64,000 nucleotides of DNA. Source: Sphagnum magellanicum. Taxonomy: Eukaryota > Streptophyta > Sphagnopsida > Sphagnales > Sphagnaceae. The notes under the pieces are model-generated. The model made no database searches. It saw only the letters and a program-made list of their open reading frames with translations, and was not told the DNA's origin. Within the stretch, counting starts at the first letter, position 1; each line of letters starts with the position of its first letter. Positions 37,656-51,870 of this stretch are shown piece after piece. Location: the NCBI GenBank assembly GCA_021904315.1, contig CM038907.1, positions 22,699,223 to 22,763,222 on the forward strand, given 5' to 3'. A program made the position numbers and the translations under genes.

Positions 37656-40500
37656 AATGAACAATTTTATACATGGCATGGTACAACAAATAGGAAAAAG
37701 TAGTTTGCTAAATAGCCAATGTAAAATTGATCCAGTTGGAAATGGATCAAGAGCAATCTATTTTACCATAAATGCAACCTACATTTCTATTCCAAAATTA
37801 TGAGAGGATATTAATATAGTCTACAAACCATAGAACAAATGATGAAAACAAATTTTAATAATATCAATGCACGAATTAGAAATACAAAGTGATCAAACTT
37901 GAACCATGAACTATTGGAATTATGACATCACTAAAAAATAAAACAAAATTTCAAAACTTAATTTCCAAAACTGAAATTTTTGTGCTTGAATTTTCCCCCT
38001 ACTTTGAAGTTGCATATAAAACTATGACATCTCTATAGTTAGTCAAAGAGCTAATAGGAGTATCACCCAACTAACTAAACTATCTAGAAACATTTAGACT
38101 AGGTCCGCAACAACCTTGGATCATGCTACACTCTTGTTCAATCTTAATTTGTAGGACATTTTCATAGCCTCCTTCTACATGCTACCTTAGCCTAAAAAAA
38201 TGTTTCAACAACAATCACATTGTCCAAAGTAGAAACACTATTCACCAAAAATGGTGAAGGGCAGGGGGGGTGTGTGTGTGTGTGTGTGTGTGAGTAGAAG
38301 GAAAAAAATGGTTTTTAATCACAAGAGGGGTCAAGAAAAATAAAAATAAATCTTGTGACCAAAAGATGGAAGGGTTGAGAAGGAATATATATATATATAT
38401 ATATGTTTTTGTGACCATAAGGGGTTTTTAGTCACATGAGTAAACACATGAAAGGTCCAGAAGAAAAAAAAAACCTTTTGGAGATGATGATCCTATTTGT
38501 TGACTATTGCATCAACATTTTTTGCTTATTGGAATCCCCCTCATCAACTTTTCCTTGTGACCCTTAATTGATAGCACCTTCTTCTAGTGGACTCCCATCA
38601 TTGACCCTTTTTCATGACCTTTATCGGTAGCTTTTCATGGCTTGGGCTTTTCAACAATCCCAACCCCCTAAACATGTGTGGATTTTGTTGTGATTAACAA
38701 CTTTTTTCAACATGCATCATCATGATTACACACACTTTGCGCAATGTTCAACTAACCACACAAACTAAACTTAAGTCCTACACACAATGCCCAAAGTTGC
38801 GAAAGAAAGGAAAGAACAAGGGACAACGCATGCACTTTTTCAATATTGTGAAAAAGAAAAGAATACAAACAAGGTGTGTGGCATTGCAACGTGCACTTCC
38901 CTTTGGTTCAACCAAATTGGAAGTGACGAGAAACATTAAGCAATAGAAAAAAATAAAAACAAGTTGAGAGGCAAAGATGCCCCATCACCTTAAACCCTAA
39001 CTAGAATATTTTTTCTTTCATTTTTTATAGAAAAATTAGTCTCATTTACATTTAAAAAAAAAAAATCTCCATGGTTAAAACCCATTTTTTTCATTAAATG
39101 ACAATTATGTTTTTTAACAAAATTGTATTGATGTCAACCTTTTTTTAAATTTGACTACATATAACCAAAAAATTGTATTAAAATAAAAAGGTAAATTAAT
39201 GACATTTTTGAAATTTTCAATAGCCATAATTCAACAAAATTTAAGACCACTTTCCATATTTCTATACATGATCCAAGCATGCAACAAAAATATGGAATTA
39301 AAAAAAAAAAAACTTTCATGTTTAGTTTATAACCAAATCTAAATAATTTATTTTCCTAAGTATTATTATGTATCATTGTCACTTTGGCTACAACACAAAT
39401 TTGAAAAAATAAATACATTGCATGGTCATGGTCACATTAACACCTTCACCCTATGCCATGTCATGCAATAATATCATGTTGCAAGACATAATGTCATGCC
39501 ACCATGCATCAATATAATTTGCAATCCTCAATGTGACAAAATTACCCAATGCATCATCAAAGTAAGAATCATATTTGGCCCTTCCCATTTCTTTTAGAAA
39601 TTTTGTGTAGGGCAAGCCCCTGTTGTAAACACTTGCCATCAAAAGCTAACCATCATTTTATGTTTGGGCAAAAAAAGGGGAAGTACTAAACCATTTTTTC
39701 TTTTCATATGATAATTGGATGTGATGTGTTTGCTATTGTGGCAATCCTTACTTTGTGTATTTGATTTTATGTTATAGCCTGAAATGTGCGTATGATCATT
39801 AGTAAATGGACACGGTGAACTTAAATTGAATTTTTTTTTCTAGTAGATACATAACAAGGTTAATTAGCTCCTACAACATCGTTATGATATCTTTCATTTG
39901 GAAAGGATGTACAAACATGCCTTTAGTTGCAAATTGAATTTGAGGGTGTCTCTTCATATATTTTATTTGCTAGCAAACTCTAGGTTCTCTTAGCCTTCAA
40001 TTTTCCTCATGAATTCTCCATTTCAAAAATCCATTGTTGCTGCCTTACAAGCGACTCCCTCCTTAAACATTGTCTTAATGATTCTTTTGTTGAATTGTTT
40101 TGCATTAAGCTATGTGTTAGATAACATTTGATCTTTGAGTCATTTATCACACTCTAATTTTAAATTAAATATATCCCAAAAGGTAACATTGTTATTTTTT
40201 TTCAAATTAATTTCAAATAAGTTTTTTGTTAAAAGCTCATGAATTGTCATAGCTTCTATCAACATTTTTTTGATGCTTTCTTTTTTTCTTTCTTATTGGA
40301 ATTTTTTTCAATGGTTGTCATATTTTCGTTTTCACCTTGATATTTTATGCCTCCATGTCAAACCTATCATCATACATTAACCCTGGATTTTATAACCTCT
40401 TCATTTGTTTGATTTGTTTTTCAACCACTTTGAACATATCAACTCCTTTAATGTTATCAAATGTTGAATTTATTTTTTCGTGTGATTCTTTTTGGGCCTT
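37656..40500. other. Intergenic DNA with microsatellites
   Basis: Contains a GT microsatellite (about 38270-38292) and a TA microsatellite (about 38386-38404). A minus-strand frame at 39451-39642 lies downstream of the transposase relic on its strand and might be a remnant of the element's second gene, but I do not recognise it. Confidence 0.4.
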
Positions 40501-40509
40501 CAAAGCTTA

Positions 40510-41480
40510 GTCCATATCAAAGCCATTTGAATTAACAATACACATGTTATGTAAACATATGCAAACCATCACCAAGTTTGACACATGATGTAATGGAATA
40601 TTTACTATTTTGAGTAAAATTTTAAGCTTTCCTCCTAACATTCCTAAAGCTCTTTCAATTAACATCCTTGTTTTTGATTGTATAAAATTTCAATGTGTTT
40701 TGTATCTTGGCATCTCATTTTTTTTTCCTTTGAATGGCGAATAGAACCATGGCCAGATTGGATTGGCACCATTTCCTATCAACTTGTAAGTAAAAGCTTG
40801 TGCATCATTAAAGATTCTCCTAAATCTATTTTTGGAAAGAAAACCCAATCAGTGAATATTACTCACCACTTGTAGTCATAATAACAAAAACTACATTTTG
40901 CATTTACAACTCCATGAATCAATGTGGAAATTTTTTTTCCAACAATCATATGATTTTGGATTTATTCTAGGTGCAATAACTAGAAGATGACTACCATTTA
41001 TGACACCTAAAATGTAAGGAATTTCATGTATGCTTTCAAAATTGGAGCGATGGTTTCTTTGATTTTATTTTTAGCCAACTAAGTATTATCAGTGGTTTCA
41101 AGTGTTTCCTAATTGTTGCACAATATTCTTTCATTATAATAGATGTCATACTTTGTGCAAGGCCATATACCTTTCTACACATTTTGTAATCAATTTTTAT
41201 TACCCAATCTTATAAAAACCATTGTTATTCTAACTTTTGCATTTGCATGGAAGTTTTATCTCATGCTTGTAATTTTTTCTTGAAGACTTGGACCTAGAAC
41301 CCTAATCAAATCACAAAATGCATCATATTTCAACCTTGTGTGTTGACAAAACATTTTCTTAGAATAGCTCTCAAAAAGTTGATTTTTCATGTATTCAACC
41401 ACCTTTTCATACCTCCATATGTTATGGACTCTTGTTGGCATGTTGACAAACTTTGAAAAAAATAACAATGCATTCGTCAT
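40510..41480 (-). pseudogene. PIF/Harbinger-type DDE transposase relic
   Basis: Minus-strand translation, in pieces across frameshifts, gives the PIF/Harbinger order. First comes an N-terminal part with FCQHTRLKYDAFCDLIRVLG and LQEKITSMR (about 41350-41258). Then comes EIPYILGVINGSHLLVIAP (about 41030-40970), then LIGNGANPIWPWFYSPFKG (about 40790-40730), then IERALGMLGGKLKILL (about 40665-40615), then CICLHNMC (about 40560-40535). These match the family blocks G.IDGTH, GD.AYPL.PW, ER.FG.LK.R and LHN. Both catalytic Asp positions read Asn (INGSH and GNGAN); the Glu is kept. Several frameshifts and stops are present. It is inactive, and its terminal repeats were not located. Confidence 0.82.
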
Positions 41481-43861
41481 ACTCCAATGTTGTGCAATAG
41501 TAGTTCCTTAGAGTGAAACCACTCATGAAATGATTAGATGCATGGTCATAGAAAAAAACTAAAACCACCAATATCTTATGCCTATGCTCATTTATTATGT
41601 ATGTATAGTATGAAGCAAGAAGCGAGAAAAAAAAACATTGAAACAATGAAAAGAAGTGAATTTTTTTATAAAAAAAAAATGTCAACCTAATCTTCTCACA
41701 TACGAATCCCACATTTTTACCAATTGATCAATAATAAAATTGGACCTATACCTTTAGGCACACTCATTGTGCCATAAAATTAAAAATGTGATGAAATGTC
41801 CAATTCCATGGTTCAATTTGCTTCAAATTGGTCCTTGGATTGTCATGTAAAGTGGCCCTTAACATGCAAATCAATCAAGGAATGATTCCAACTTTTTTTC
41901 CAAGAAAATTGGGAAAATTTTAAATTTTTTCCTTCTATTGTAAATTTGACTAATTTTGCTAAAATTTGGAGAACTTTGCCAAATTTTTGGTATCACAAAA
42001 ATAAAATTTGAAAAAAAAAAACCATGATTCCAACCCCATGTTAAGCACATGATTGATATTAAATTCCAAAAGTTCATTGTAGGAAGAGAGTGCACATGCC
42101 CTTGTAATTTGTAATTTATGTCCAAAACTTTGCATTTTACTCATGGGATAAGCATATAGTTTCAAGACATCCTATAGGATATGCATCTTATCATGTTTCA
42201 TTATATCAAACAATTACAATGGAATTTTATCATATGTCATAAGTTTTACTATTTGACAAATGTGAGGTTTCATTAATGCATAACCAACTCAATTTTCATT
42301 GGTTGGCCATCTTTGATTCAACTTGTATTCTTGAGTTAGCTAGTCCATTTTAGTTTGCCTTTTTGGAAGTTAAACCATTAGATTATGGGTTTTATTTTGA
42401 CTTGTCTGCCATTGATTATTCTATTATCTATTTAAAAGGTGTTGACAAACATGGGATGTGGACCAAACATGAGTTAAAAAGATCAAGGGATTTGTGAGCA
42501 AAGAGAGGGAGAACTTCACTTAATAATTTGAGAATATTACATGCAATGTGAGATTAACACAAAAGGTTACCCAAAATGTCATCACAATCAAATCACATTC
42601 CATGTGATGAGATTGAGAGTCATGACACCCTCAAGGAGCCAAGGACATTGAAAACACATTTATTTGAAAAATCATGTCCAAGTTTGGTAATATCTTTTGC
42701 TTAAAAACTTATTTGAAAAGTTTTATTACATAATGCATGATTTTCCTAACCTTTTACGAACAAGTTGAAATTGAATCATAAAATGTTCCAACTTGGGGCA
42801 AGCTTCATTTTTGCAAGCCAACTTGAGAAGTTGGGTAGACCACCTGGGTTCTCACACATATTATCAATAAATATTGTTTTGCACCTTGCTATTACATGTT
42901 GGTGTGTATCACTAGTGCCATGGAGTTTATTCTTGTTTTGAAATATAATGTTCTTGTCTAGACTTTCACATGTTGTCAGATGTTGTGATGCTTGGCATGT
43001 GGGTGCAATGTTTATCATTATGATCTTTATGGCATTTACAAATGGGGGTTCATAATCGGCTTTCAGAGATTCCACTGGGGCATTCCATTGTCAAGCTAGA
43101 AATGTTTGATTTTAATGTGGGCGATTACAAAGGTTCAATCCCCTTGCAAACATATTGGTTGTTCACTAGGTTAGGGATATTGGAAAATGGCTCAAACCAT
43201 TTAGAAATTAAATATTGTGCTTATAATGGTAAGGAAACAACTGGGTATGGAAAACGGTTTTGTGATGCAATATAGGTTGCAACATATATGTTGTAGACTA
43301 TTTGCTTGGGCAAGGACTCATTTGAAGAAGGGAAAGGGGTCACTCCATATTACATTGGAAGGGGAGATGTGACCATGGAATTCATTTGTCAAATGCATAT
43401 ACAAGCGCTCATATGATTTTTTAATCTATTTGCTATTAAATGTTACAAACTCAATTAGATAGCTAATGAACACCTTGTGTCACATCCTGAAAAGCAAGTA
43501 ATTGAACATAACAAATCAATAGTTTGTTGAATTAAAAAGTGAGCACTAGTCTAGTCTTTGAAATATGATTTAGAGAAGTTAATGGAGTGAATTAGAAAGG
43601 GACCACTAATCATCTAGTCTTTGAAATAGGATTTTCACAAGTTAATGGGAGCGATTGGAGAAGAGTTGTATAATTGGAGCCTTCACTTTTGTAGGAGGTG
43701 AGGGCTGCCATCAATCCATGTAGATTAGGTTGGGTTATGTGTGTAAGGGGGTGCGGGACCAAGAAGTGAGAGCTAAATGAGTAGGGTAACACCCAAGGAG
43801 TTGGATGTTGCCAAATGAGTGCCCGCCTGAGGCAGATTGTTTTTACTTCTCTTCAATTTCC
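41481..43861. other. Intergenic DNA
   Basis: No gene is supported. The minus-strand frame 41422-41712 could be leader sequence of the transposase relic. Frames at 42776-43275 on both strands show no recognised motif. Confidence 0.4.
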
Positions 43862-43899
43862 CCCATGATACCCAGAGGATGCATGCTGAGTATCATGGG
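43862..43899. repeat. Short perfect hairpin
   Basis: cccatgatac (43862-43871) pairs perfectly with gtatcatggg (43890-43899) around an 18-base loop. No T-run terminator context or known RNA family is apparent. Confidence 0.6.
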
Positions 43900-46300
43900 A
43901 AAAAAGAAAACAAAGAAAGAAAAAAAGCCCATCTGAGCAGGTGTTTTGCTTTTCAAAATGCCGCATCCTTTGCAGAAGAAAAGATCCACTTGGTAACATG
44001 CCCTCCAGATACACTAGAACTTTTCTGCTGGTGCTTTGAGTGTGTGTGAAAAGGAATGGCATCAAACAACAACTAATAGCAAGATTGAAAGAGTGTGTTG
44101 GAGCCTTGTTCTAGTGTCAGAGTAAACACAAGGAATGGAGGGACAAGTGAGCAACAAGGGTACTGAGATCTTGCCCTTCTCTATTGTACTATGTGTTGAT
44201 GGAATGAAATGTGTGCTTTCTCTGTGTACTTGTTGAGTCTGCAATAGTGAACAAGAACATGTGTGCTGCAAAGGATTGTTACCATTGTGGTGGATTGAGT
44301 AGTTATGTAGATGAGGTCTCCACAAATGCTTTGTAATCGTACAGGGAGCAGCAACTAGATGCTAAAAGTGCTCTCCACATGTTGCAGGTAGATAGAATGA
44401 GGTTTGTTGAATACATAAAGCAATAGGTGGATAGGATAGGTGGATGTTTTTTTTGATTAATTTGTGGCTACCACATATCCCAAACTGCTTTTGCTATCCT
44501 TGTAGTAGTGTTGTCCTAGAGCTTGAATATGTACACAAAGGATGGTTATGGGTATCGGTAATAATGTCACATTTCTCTTCTCTGTACCTGTTCCAGAGTT
44601 CTTAGCTGCAAAACAACCAAATTTATAAATAGGATGTCTATTAGTATGGCAATCCTTCGAAAAGGTTGGAAAGAATCAAGGGAGATGTTCTTTCTCGTGT
44701 TAAGAGCTTAACAGTTGTTAATAGAAAGAAAACATGATGTCTGACATCAAACCTCCTGGACTTTATGGCAATAAAAACACTACAATCAGGAGCAAATGAC
44801 AGGGATTGTTAAAGCACAAAAATCCAGACAAAAAAAATTATGCCCAATACTGGGATGCTACAGCCCAGTACAGTTAGTTCTATCACCAGCCCTATTACCA
44901 AAGCCCAAGTAAAGGGTTAAATGTTTAATCTCAACTAGCAACTAAGGTAGTAACACCTCAACTCGAAGGTGAAAATGGTAGAAGAAGAAGAAGAAGTCTG
45001 CAAGAGTGGAAGTTTAGAGATGGCCAACTCCATTGTGGCCACTGAACTACTTCAAAAATTGACAAAAATAATTTGCTTTGCATCTTGTGAAGAGAAAGAG
45101 AGATTCTTTGTGTAAAGAATGTTAGGTATGATGGGGGATAAGAGGGGGGGAATGATGATGGTCCCTGCTGTTCTTGGGCATCTCTGGCTTGGTTGGGTTG
45201 GCATAGAAAAACACTTTCTATGACTCTTCACTTGAATCCACTGTCACTTCTAACACCAGACCCTTAGAGTAGGGTCAAAATACTTATTCTCTTGTCTCTT
45301 GTCCACTGGCCTTCTAGCATAGACAGATTTGAAAGGGTGGGTGATGATGATGATGATGATGATGATGATACTACTACCCAAAGTAGTCAGTCTTTTGTCC
45401 ACTGGTGAAGTTTCGCCTTAAAAAAAGTGGAATTAAAAATCCAAAAAAGTGAAAATGAAGAAGTGTTTTGAGGGTTTCAATCACCAGAAAGAGGGAAGGA
45501 AATTTTTTTTTTCCCCCTGGTTTCCAGATTTTTATATTTAGGTTTCATTAAGTAGTCAGAAAAAAAGAAAGAAGAATGATTAAAGATTTGTGCTTCATAT
45601 CTGGTTTATAGCCAGATTTATTATTTGGCTCAACTATATATTCCTATGCACGATCCTCCTCGCTTTTTCTACATAATCCCATGGAGGGTTGTCACCAGTG
45701 TTTTTTTTTCATGTCAAATTTGTTCCATTCTTCGAAAAAAATTGGGAAAAAATTGGTATTTTAAGTTTAGAATTACCTAGCTAGCTTCTATAGATGCCTA
45801 CCTGACCTCCATGTGCATCGATTGGGCCCACCGCACCACCGGCAAGCACAAAATGGTGTCAGAGATTCAAAACTGGTGTAAGTAGTAGTAGGACGACAGA
45901 GAGAAAGAGCTGTAGTAGGAAGGTGGCCGCATGTGGTGGGGTAGGCGCAATGTATAGACAAAAAAAAAACACACGCATGTGTGAGAGGGCGGAGGGCGGA
46001 GGAGGGAGAGAATAGCTAGCTAGCGCTCACAAATGATGTTTGGTTCGGCCGGAAGCATGGAACAACAGTCCAGCGCCTGCAAGCTGTAGCTGCCATTGAG
46101 GATGTGGAGAAAGACAAATTTACTGACTTGGGGTGTCAGGCAAGCACCGCGCGCCCCACAGAAGCAAAGCAATTTATGTGTTACTACTACAGCTCACAGA
46201 TTCAAACAAGTCCTTGATTCTCTGCACTGTTTTAGTTAGTGCTTGTTTCATACCGCCTCCTTATATTTAGGGTTTATTACCAAAGTAAGGGCCAGTGTGA
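43900..46300. other. Intergenic DNA
   Basis: Includes a GAT microsatellite (about 45342-45369) and a GC-richer patch (about 45790-46190) with gctagctagc. No protein or RNA gene is recognised. Confidence 0.4.
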
Positions 46301-46622
46301 GGATCGCCTCACATGGGCCCTTATTCTTTGTAAAGCCCACCAATGAGACCACCACCTCATGTGAGTCCTTATTCTGGTAAAGCCCACCAATGAGACCGCC
46401 TCCTCACATGGGCCCTTATTCTTGTAAAGCCCACCAATGAGACTGCCCCCTCACATGGGCCCATATTCCTGTAAAGCCCACCAATGACACAACCTCATGT
46501 GGGGCCCTTATTCTGGTAAAGCCCACCAATGAGACTACCTCAAATGGGCCCTTGTTCTGGCAAAGCCCAACAGTGAGACCGCCTCACTCACGTGGGCCCT
46601 TAATCTGGTAAAGCCCACACAG
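46301..46622. repeat. 47-bp minisatellite, about 6.5 copies
   Basis: A unit containing taaagcccaccaatgagac and cctcacatgggccctta recurs with anchor positions 46332, 46379, 46426, 46473, 46518, 46562 and 46610 (spacing 44-48 bases). Identity is good. Its GC content is well above its surroundings. Confidence 0.92.
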
Positions 46623-48138
46623 CCTTGGGCTTTACTGAGTATAAAGACCTCCTGTCAAATTTTTTTTCCTTGTTTTTTTTTGTGTGATACCTAGTGGGTC
46701 CCCAGGCGAAAAAAAGAAGAAGAAGAAGAAAAAAGCAAAAAAAATGAAATTGCATTCCATTTTCCAAAATGCCCTCCAAACAAACAAACAAACAAACGGT
46801 GGAAGAAAAATGATGCGAGGTTAAGGTACCCTCCAATTACACTGAAAAAAGTCGGTGCAGGTCTTTACTACATGGATAAACTAAACAAAGGCCCAATGTT
46901 CCCTGTTTGAATCTTTATTACTTGTAGAACAGTCAGTGTATTTGGGCAGGCAGGAGGCAGATGATTTTGTTCTGGGGGAAAGAGAAAATGCCAGAGTCAA
47001 TAGCTGTATCCACTTGAGAAACCCTCCCTTTTTGCACACACAAACAAACACCCTTTCTTTCACTGTTATGTCAGCCAGAGCAAACCTTCTTCTCTTTTGC
47101 TGGTTCCCTCTGATGAGAAAGCCGTTAGGAATTACTTACTACTCTATCTATATCAATCTGTGAAGCCCAAAACAAGCTCTGAAATGTGAATCTAGATCAC
47201 TCAGTCTCTCTAATCAGGCCCAGCTTTAGTTCACATTATTACACTCTCAGCTCTTTTGATTCATTTTTCTCCAAAGTTTCATTAAGAACAAGCCTAACTA
47301 GTTATGTGTCGCATCAACACTGTGCAGCAGCTGTGCAATCTTGTTGCTTTTGTTGCCGGAGTACAATTCTACATTCCCCTACCAAAGGCTCCATTGGTTA
47401 GCTGATGAGTTAGTTACTTATATGTGATGATGCAACTCTCCTGGATGTGAGAAAACCCCCCTGTGAACTTTGTGGGTGTCAGTGCAACAAGTCATTTGCA
47501 AACTGCCAGCCAATGTGCAAAGCTACCTGCAGCCAGCAGGGGGGGGCGCATTTGGGTTCTTTTGTTTGTCGGATACTAGGCTATTACTCAGCTGCGGTGT
47601 TTTTAAATTAATTAATTAATTTTTTGGGGTTTCTCTTTATCCAAACACAAGAGATTGTTGTGCACTGACTATGAGTAGTAGCCTATAAAAGATGATAACA
47701 GACTGTTCAGGCTCCAGAGAGGATGGCAATTAGGTGTATCCAGTCTACCCCACGGTGGTACCATAGTCTGGCGAATCTGGCTGGGTGGCATGCTTGCAAA
47801 AGACACACACAAGACCCCACTGGCTCCTCCTTTTTATCTATGTATGTACTAAAAACATCAATTTATTTATTAGCCCTTCCAATACTCTTTGTCTTTATTC
47901 TCCAATCACATGGTTGGGAATTTTGAGCCCCTCAACAATATTGTGGTGTGGACCATAGGAGGATTTGTTTGGAGCATAGGGGGACATTTTAACTCAAGTG
48001 TTAACTCAAGAAGTACACCACTATGTCCCACAATTTGTGCCCCTGCCATTAGCCTAGGCCAAAAATTGTAAAGAACAGAGGTACACATGGAAATATGTTT
48101 GGCAAACCAGCCAGGTGATCCAACATACACCCAAGGGG
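46623..48138. other. Intergenic DNA
   Basis: Short frames only, with low-complexity AAAC and GAA runs near 46715-46797. No gene is recognised. Confidence 0.4.
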
Positions 48139-48330
48139 CCTAGTTTTTTTTTTGGGGAGGGGAGGGGAGGGGAGTAGAAGGGGGTGGGGTTTGAGATTTG
48201 GTTTTTGTTCCCAATGTGTTCCCATCAAGTTTTCAATGGGTTCCCAAAAACATTCTGCTAGTTCCCAACATGTTCCCCAACATATTCCTCAATAGCACCT
48301 TACTTTATCCCATATCCTTTTGCCCTAAGT
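48139..48330. repeat. Dispersed repeat with GGGGA run, second copy
   Basis: Contains a GGGGA run (about 48154-48174) followed by repeated gttccca / gttcccc words and cccaatgtgttccca. It is the counterpart, on the opposite strand, of the block at 27990-28205, except that the G-run keeps the plus orientation in both. Confidence 0.5.
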
Positions 48331-51300
48331 TCTGCCCGTGTAACCAACAATATAAGCAAGCCTGAACTGAAAGGAGGAAACTACAATATATTTATTTATT
48401 TTCGGACTATACAAATCTTGATTGAGTCTTTTGTGATGGGCCGATCAAAGATGCCCATCAGAAAAGGGAATAAAAAAAGAACTTTGGGGTCCTCACAACT
48501 AATTAATATTAGTCACATTATGAAAAAAGAATTTTGGAGGTTTTCAAGTGAGGAAAAAAGAAAAGTAAAAATTGTCAGATTCTTTTGTTTGGTTTTCATT
48601 GTGTAGCCATAAATATAGAAGGTTGATTAAAGATTTCTATTTCAGATCTGGTTTATAGCCAGATTTGGCTAAATCTTCTTAGGGTGATCGCCATTTTCCT
48701 ACATCTTCGGATTGATGATTACCACTAGGTGCTACATAAAGACATTCCTGAAAACAACGCTGTAGGGCTTGATGCTGCATCCTCTTGGTTGCCAAGTGGA
48801 GATGCAACAGAGACATCCAGCTCTCTCACAGCTGCAGGATGTACAGCTTAGTGAATTTTCTTTTTGTTGGAGGTGTTGGTGGTGGGGTGCAAGACTCCAG
48901 ACATTCACTGAAGCCATTCTCAATTCCATGCTTGAAGTACACCAAGCATGATCATTGCTAGTTCAGTATGATGACCCACAGTTGTACACATGAGATGATG
49001 ATAGAATGGAGTTGTAACTTGTGACCCCCCCTAAAAGCTCAATGTAAGTGCACCTACTCGATGTCAAATTCAAACTTGGCACCACCTCGCAAATTTTTCT
49101 TTAAAACATTTCTTCTGTTTTAGTTGGGCATTCTATATGAGCACACGCTGCCTTCTCTTCTATTGTGTGTCAGACCATTTCTCCAAATCCTATTGAAGAG
49201 TGCAGAATTTGGGTAGTGTGGGTTTGATTTTAGAACAGCACCTCTGAGAGTAAGCTCCTGTCCTGTTGCAAAAGAAAAATAACCAAGCTCAAAATACCCA
49301 GAAAATCCTGTCAATTGCAGAGGCAGTGGGGACTTGAACAGTGAAGTGTAAGGTAAAGCCCCCCAGCGTATGGGCAATTCTCAAAATAACTGGGCCAGAC
49401 CCCCCCATCTGTGAGCTTTACCCATTTTAAAGCATGAGGTGAAGGTCGCCATGAACCGAAACATAGGTACCAACCAAGGAACAACCTTGGCTGAAAATTG
49501 CAGTGAAAATCTTGGGACCTTCATGAGCACAGTTTCCAGCTCCAAGTTATCATGGGGAGATTTCACATAAGCTCCCTAGAGCTTGACCATTTTGCTGGGA
49601 TGGAACCTCAGCCATTAATGTGAGTGAACTCTCAGCTCATCTCAGCCAGCTTAGACCTCACCTCCTTTGTTGTTATGCTTGGAAAGGAGGTGCTGTTAGG
49701 GCATTATGCCTTAGACCTTGGGCTCTGCCTTTGGTTATCAAGGTGTAGTAGTTAGTGCCTTGACAGCAATGCCTACCCTTAGGTATAAATCACAAGGTGT
49801 GTGGGATACGGTTCTTTCACATACCTACTCCTTATGAGTGCGACAGATCTTACAACTATAAGTAGGAATAATTTTGCTCCCACTTGTAAATCATAAAAGA
49901 GTAGGCATAATTTACCTCTTCTTTCACAGGAGGGAAGGATATTCATGGATATAAGGTACCTGCCAAATACACTAAGAATTTTCTCCAAGTGCTTTATGAA
50001 TATCATGATATGGTTAGTTAAGAATCATGATATGATCTAAAAGATTTCCCTTTTTTGCTTATGTATTCATTTTGTTGAGGCAGAATGGTGTTCCCCAAAT
50101 GCATATTTGGACAAACATACATACAATCTCTCATTTCCCATTTTCAAAAAACACACTTCAATCCTCCAAATCTCAACTCTTTTCAAATCTTTTCAAATCT
50201 TACTTTTCCATCTTTTTCTAAACCAATTAGCATTGCCAACTTGGCTCTGTTCCCATAAGTTATGATGCAGTTCAAAAGAGAGAGAGAGAGAGAGTGAGAG
50301 AGAGTGAGAGAGGGAGAGAGAGCAGAGTCTTCTTCTCCACCCAATGAGTAGTTAAGCAACAGACCATGCAATGGACAAAGACACAGCTGTAGTGATCAAT
50401 TCCATGAATGAATGTGGACTGAATTCCACTGCAAAAGAGCTCCCTTCCTTTGGACTCTCAATTTGCTATCATAGATTTTAACCTCTCTGCTTTGGGGCCA
50501 GAGTGAACCAGCACCCACCAGTGCACCAAACAGGATGGATGATGGTGTGTGGACAAGAAACACACTTTCTGGTTGCATTCTTGTGCCATAGCTAACCACG
50601 GTCAGCTATAGTGTATATTAACCCGTGTTGGATAGTTATTGAGTTTTCCCCCCAGTTATCAAGTCGGTTATCAGGTAGGTTGTTAGTAACCTACCATAGT
50701 CAGATGACTTGGTTATCATCTAGGTAGGTTATCAATCCTAAAACACTAAACATCTTTCTGATAGAAAATTTTAAAAAACAGATTTTAAATTTTAAAAAAA
50801 ACACTGTAATCAGTGTGTAACCAGTGGTTATCAATCAACTCAGTATTAAAAAAAAACTTGCTCTTACACATAATCAATGGTTATTACCAAAAAAAGATTG
50901 ATAACTTAACTCACACCCAATTTTTTGATTGATATTGATAATGATAACCTAAGCATAACCTAAATTTTTATTTAAAAAAAGAAAAACATACCTTATATAT
51001 TGTTATGAAAAAAAATTTAAATAACCAATCAACATTGATATTATCCATCTGCATGCATCTACTTACCTAGCAGCCCACCATGCGCCTTTACCCAATTAGA
51101 TATTTACATAGTAACAACCTACATTCCATGCCTACTTAACCACAATACTTACCCACTTGTGTAGCCAGTGAAGTAGGAGGGTGGAAGTAGGAGGGTTTAC
51201 GGGATAGGTGGAACTCAGTTTGTGATTCATCCACAACTGGTGGGTGGTTCATTCATCCATATCGGGTTTCAATGGATGGTGCACTGGTGGGTGCTGGGTC

Positions 51301-51639
51301 ACATTAAGCCCTAATTTGGCCCCTCACATGCTCCCAATAATTCATTGGCAAAGCCAGTTGTTGTTGTTGTTGTTGTTCATAGTTCACATCCTTGAAGAAC
51401 AAGTTTGACAAGGCAATGCTGCCCACTCATCTCTTAATGATTTGTTGTTGTGTCTAGTATTTATTCTCTCTAACCTAGAGGGCCACCTCCCACACAAAGA
51501 AAAGACACCCACCAGCTGCACAATCTGTAGCTGGCAACGCAAAAGAAAAACCAAAGCTGACGGGACGGACGGATTCAGGGGAAGCTTCATTTCTCATCTG
51601 GACGTCCTTTAATATATGTAATAATACACACACACACAC
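48331..51639. other. Intergenic DNA with microsatellites
   Basis: A GA tract (about 50278-50322), a TTG tract (about 51358-51377) and TAGGT-rich sequence near 50640-50740. All open frames are short and unrecognised. Confidence 0.4.
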
Positions 51640-51870
51640 TAACTTGGTAGTTTAGACACAAAACATTATTATTTTAGAAATGCTGAAATTTTCTCTAAAA
51701 AGTAAATAATCCTAGGGTCGATTTTGTCATTAAATAATCCTTAAATTTCTTTGTGGAAACATGAAGTTGAGGTGTGAAAAACCTTCATAATTAGTGTCAG
51801 CTATGATCTGAATAATTTCACTAACTGGTATGATGGAAATATCCTAATAATAGTAGACTGTTGTAAATCA
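51640..51870. repeat. Relative of the foldback-element arm
   Basis: cattattattttagaaatgc followed by tgaaattttctctaaa, and later words such as aaccttcataattagtgtca, correspond in order to an arm of the foldback element at 28270-28850. The match is partial and diverged, and there is no second arm here. Confidence 0.45.

Noticed and set aside
37175-37656. Two overlapping plus-strand frames of about 100 residues
   Set aside because: They coincide exactly with the 155-170 bp tandem array and repeat the same residues, so they are repeat by-products.
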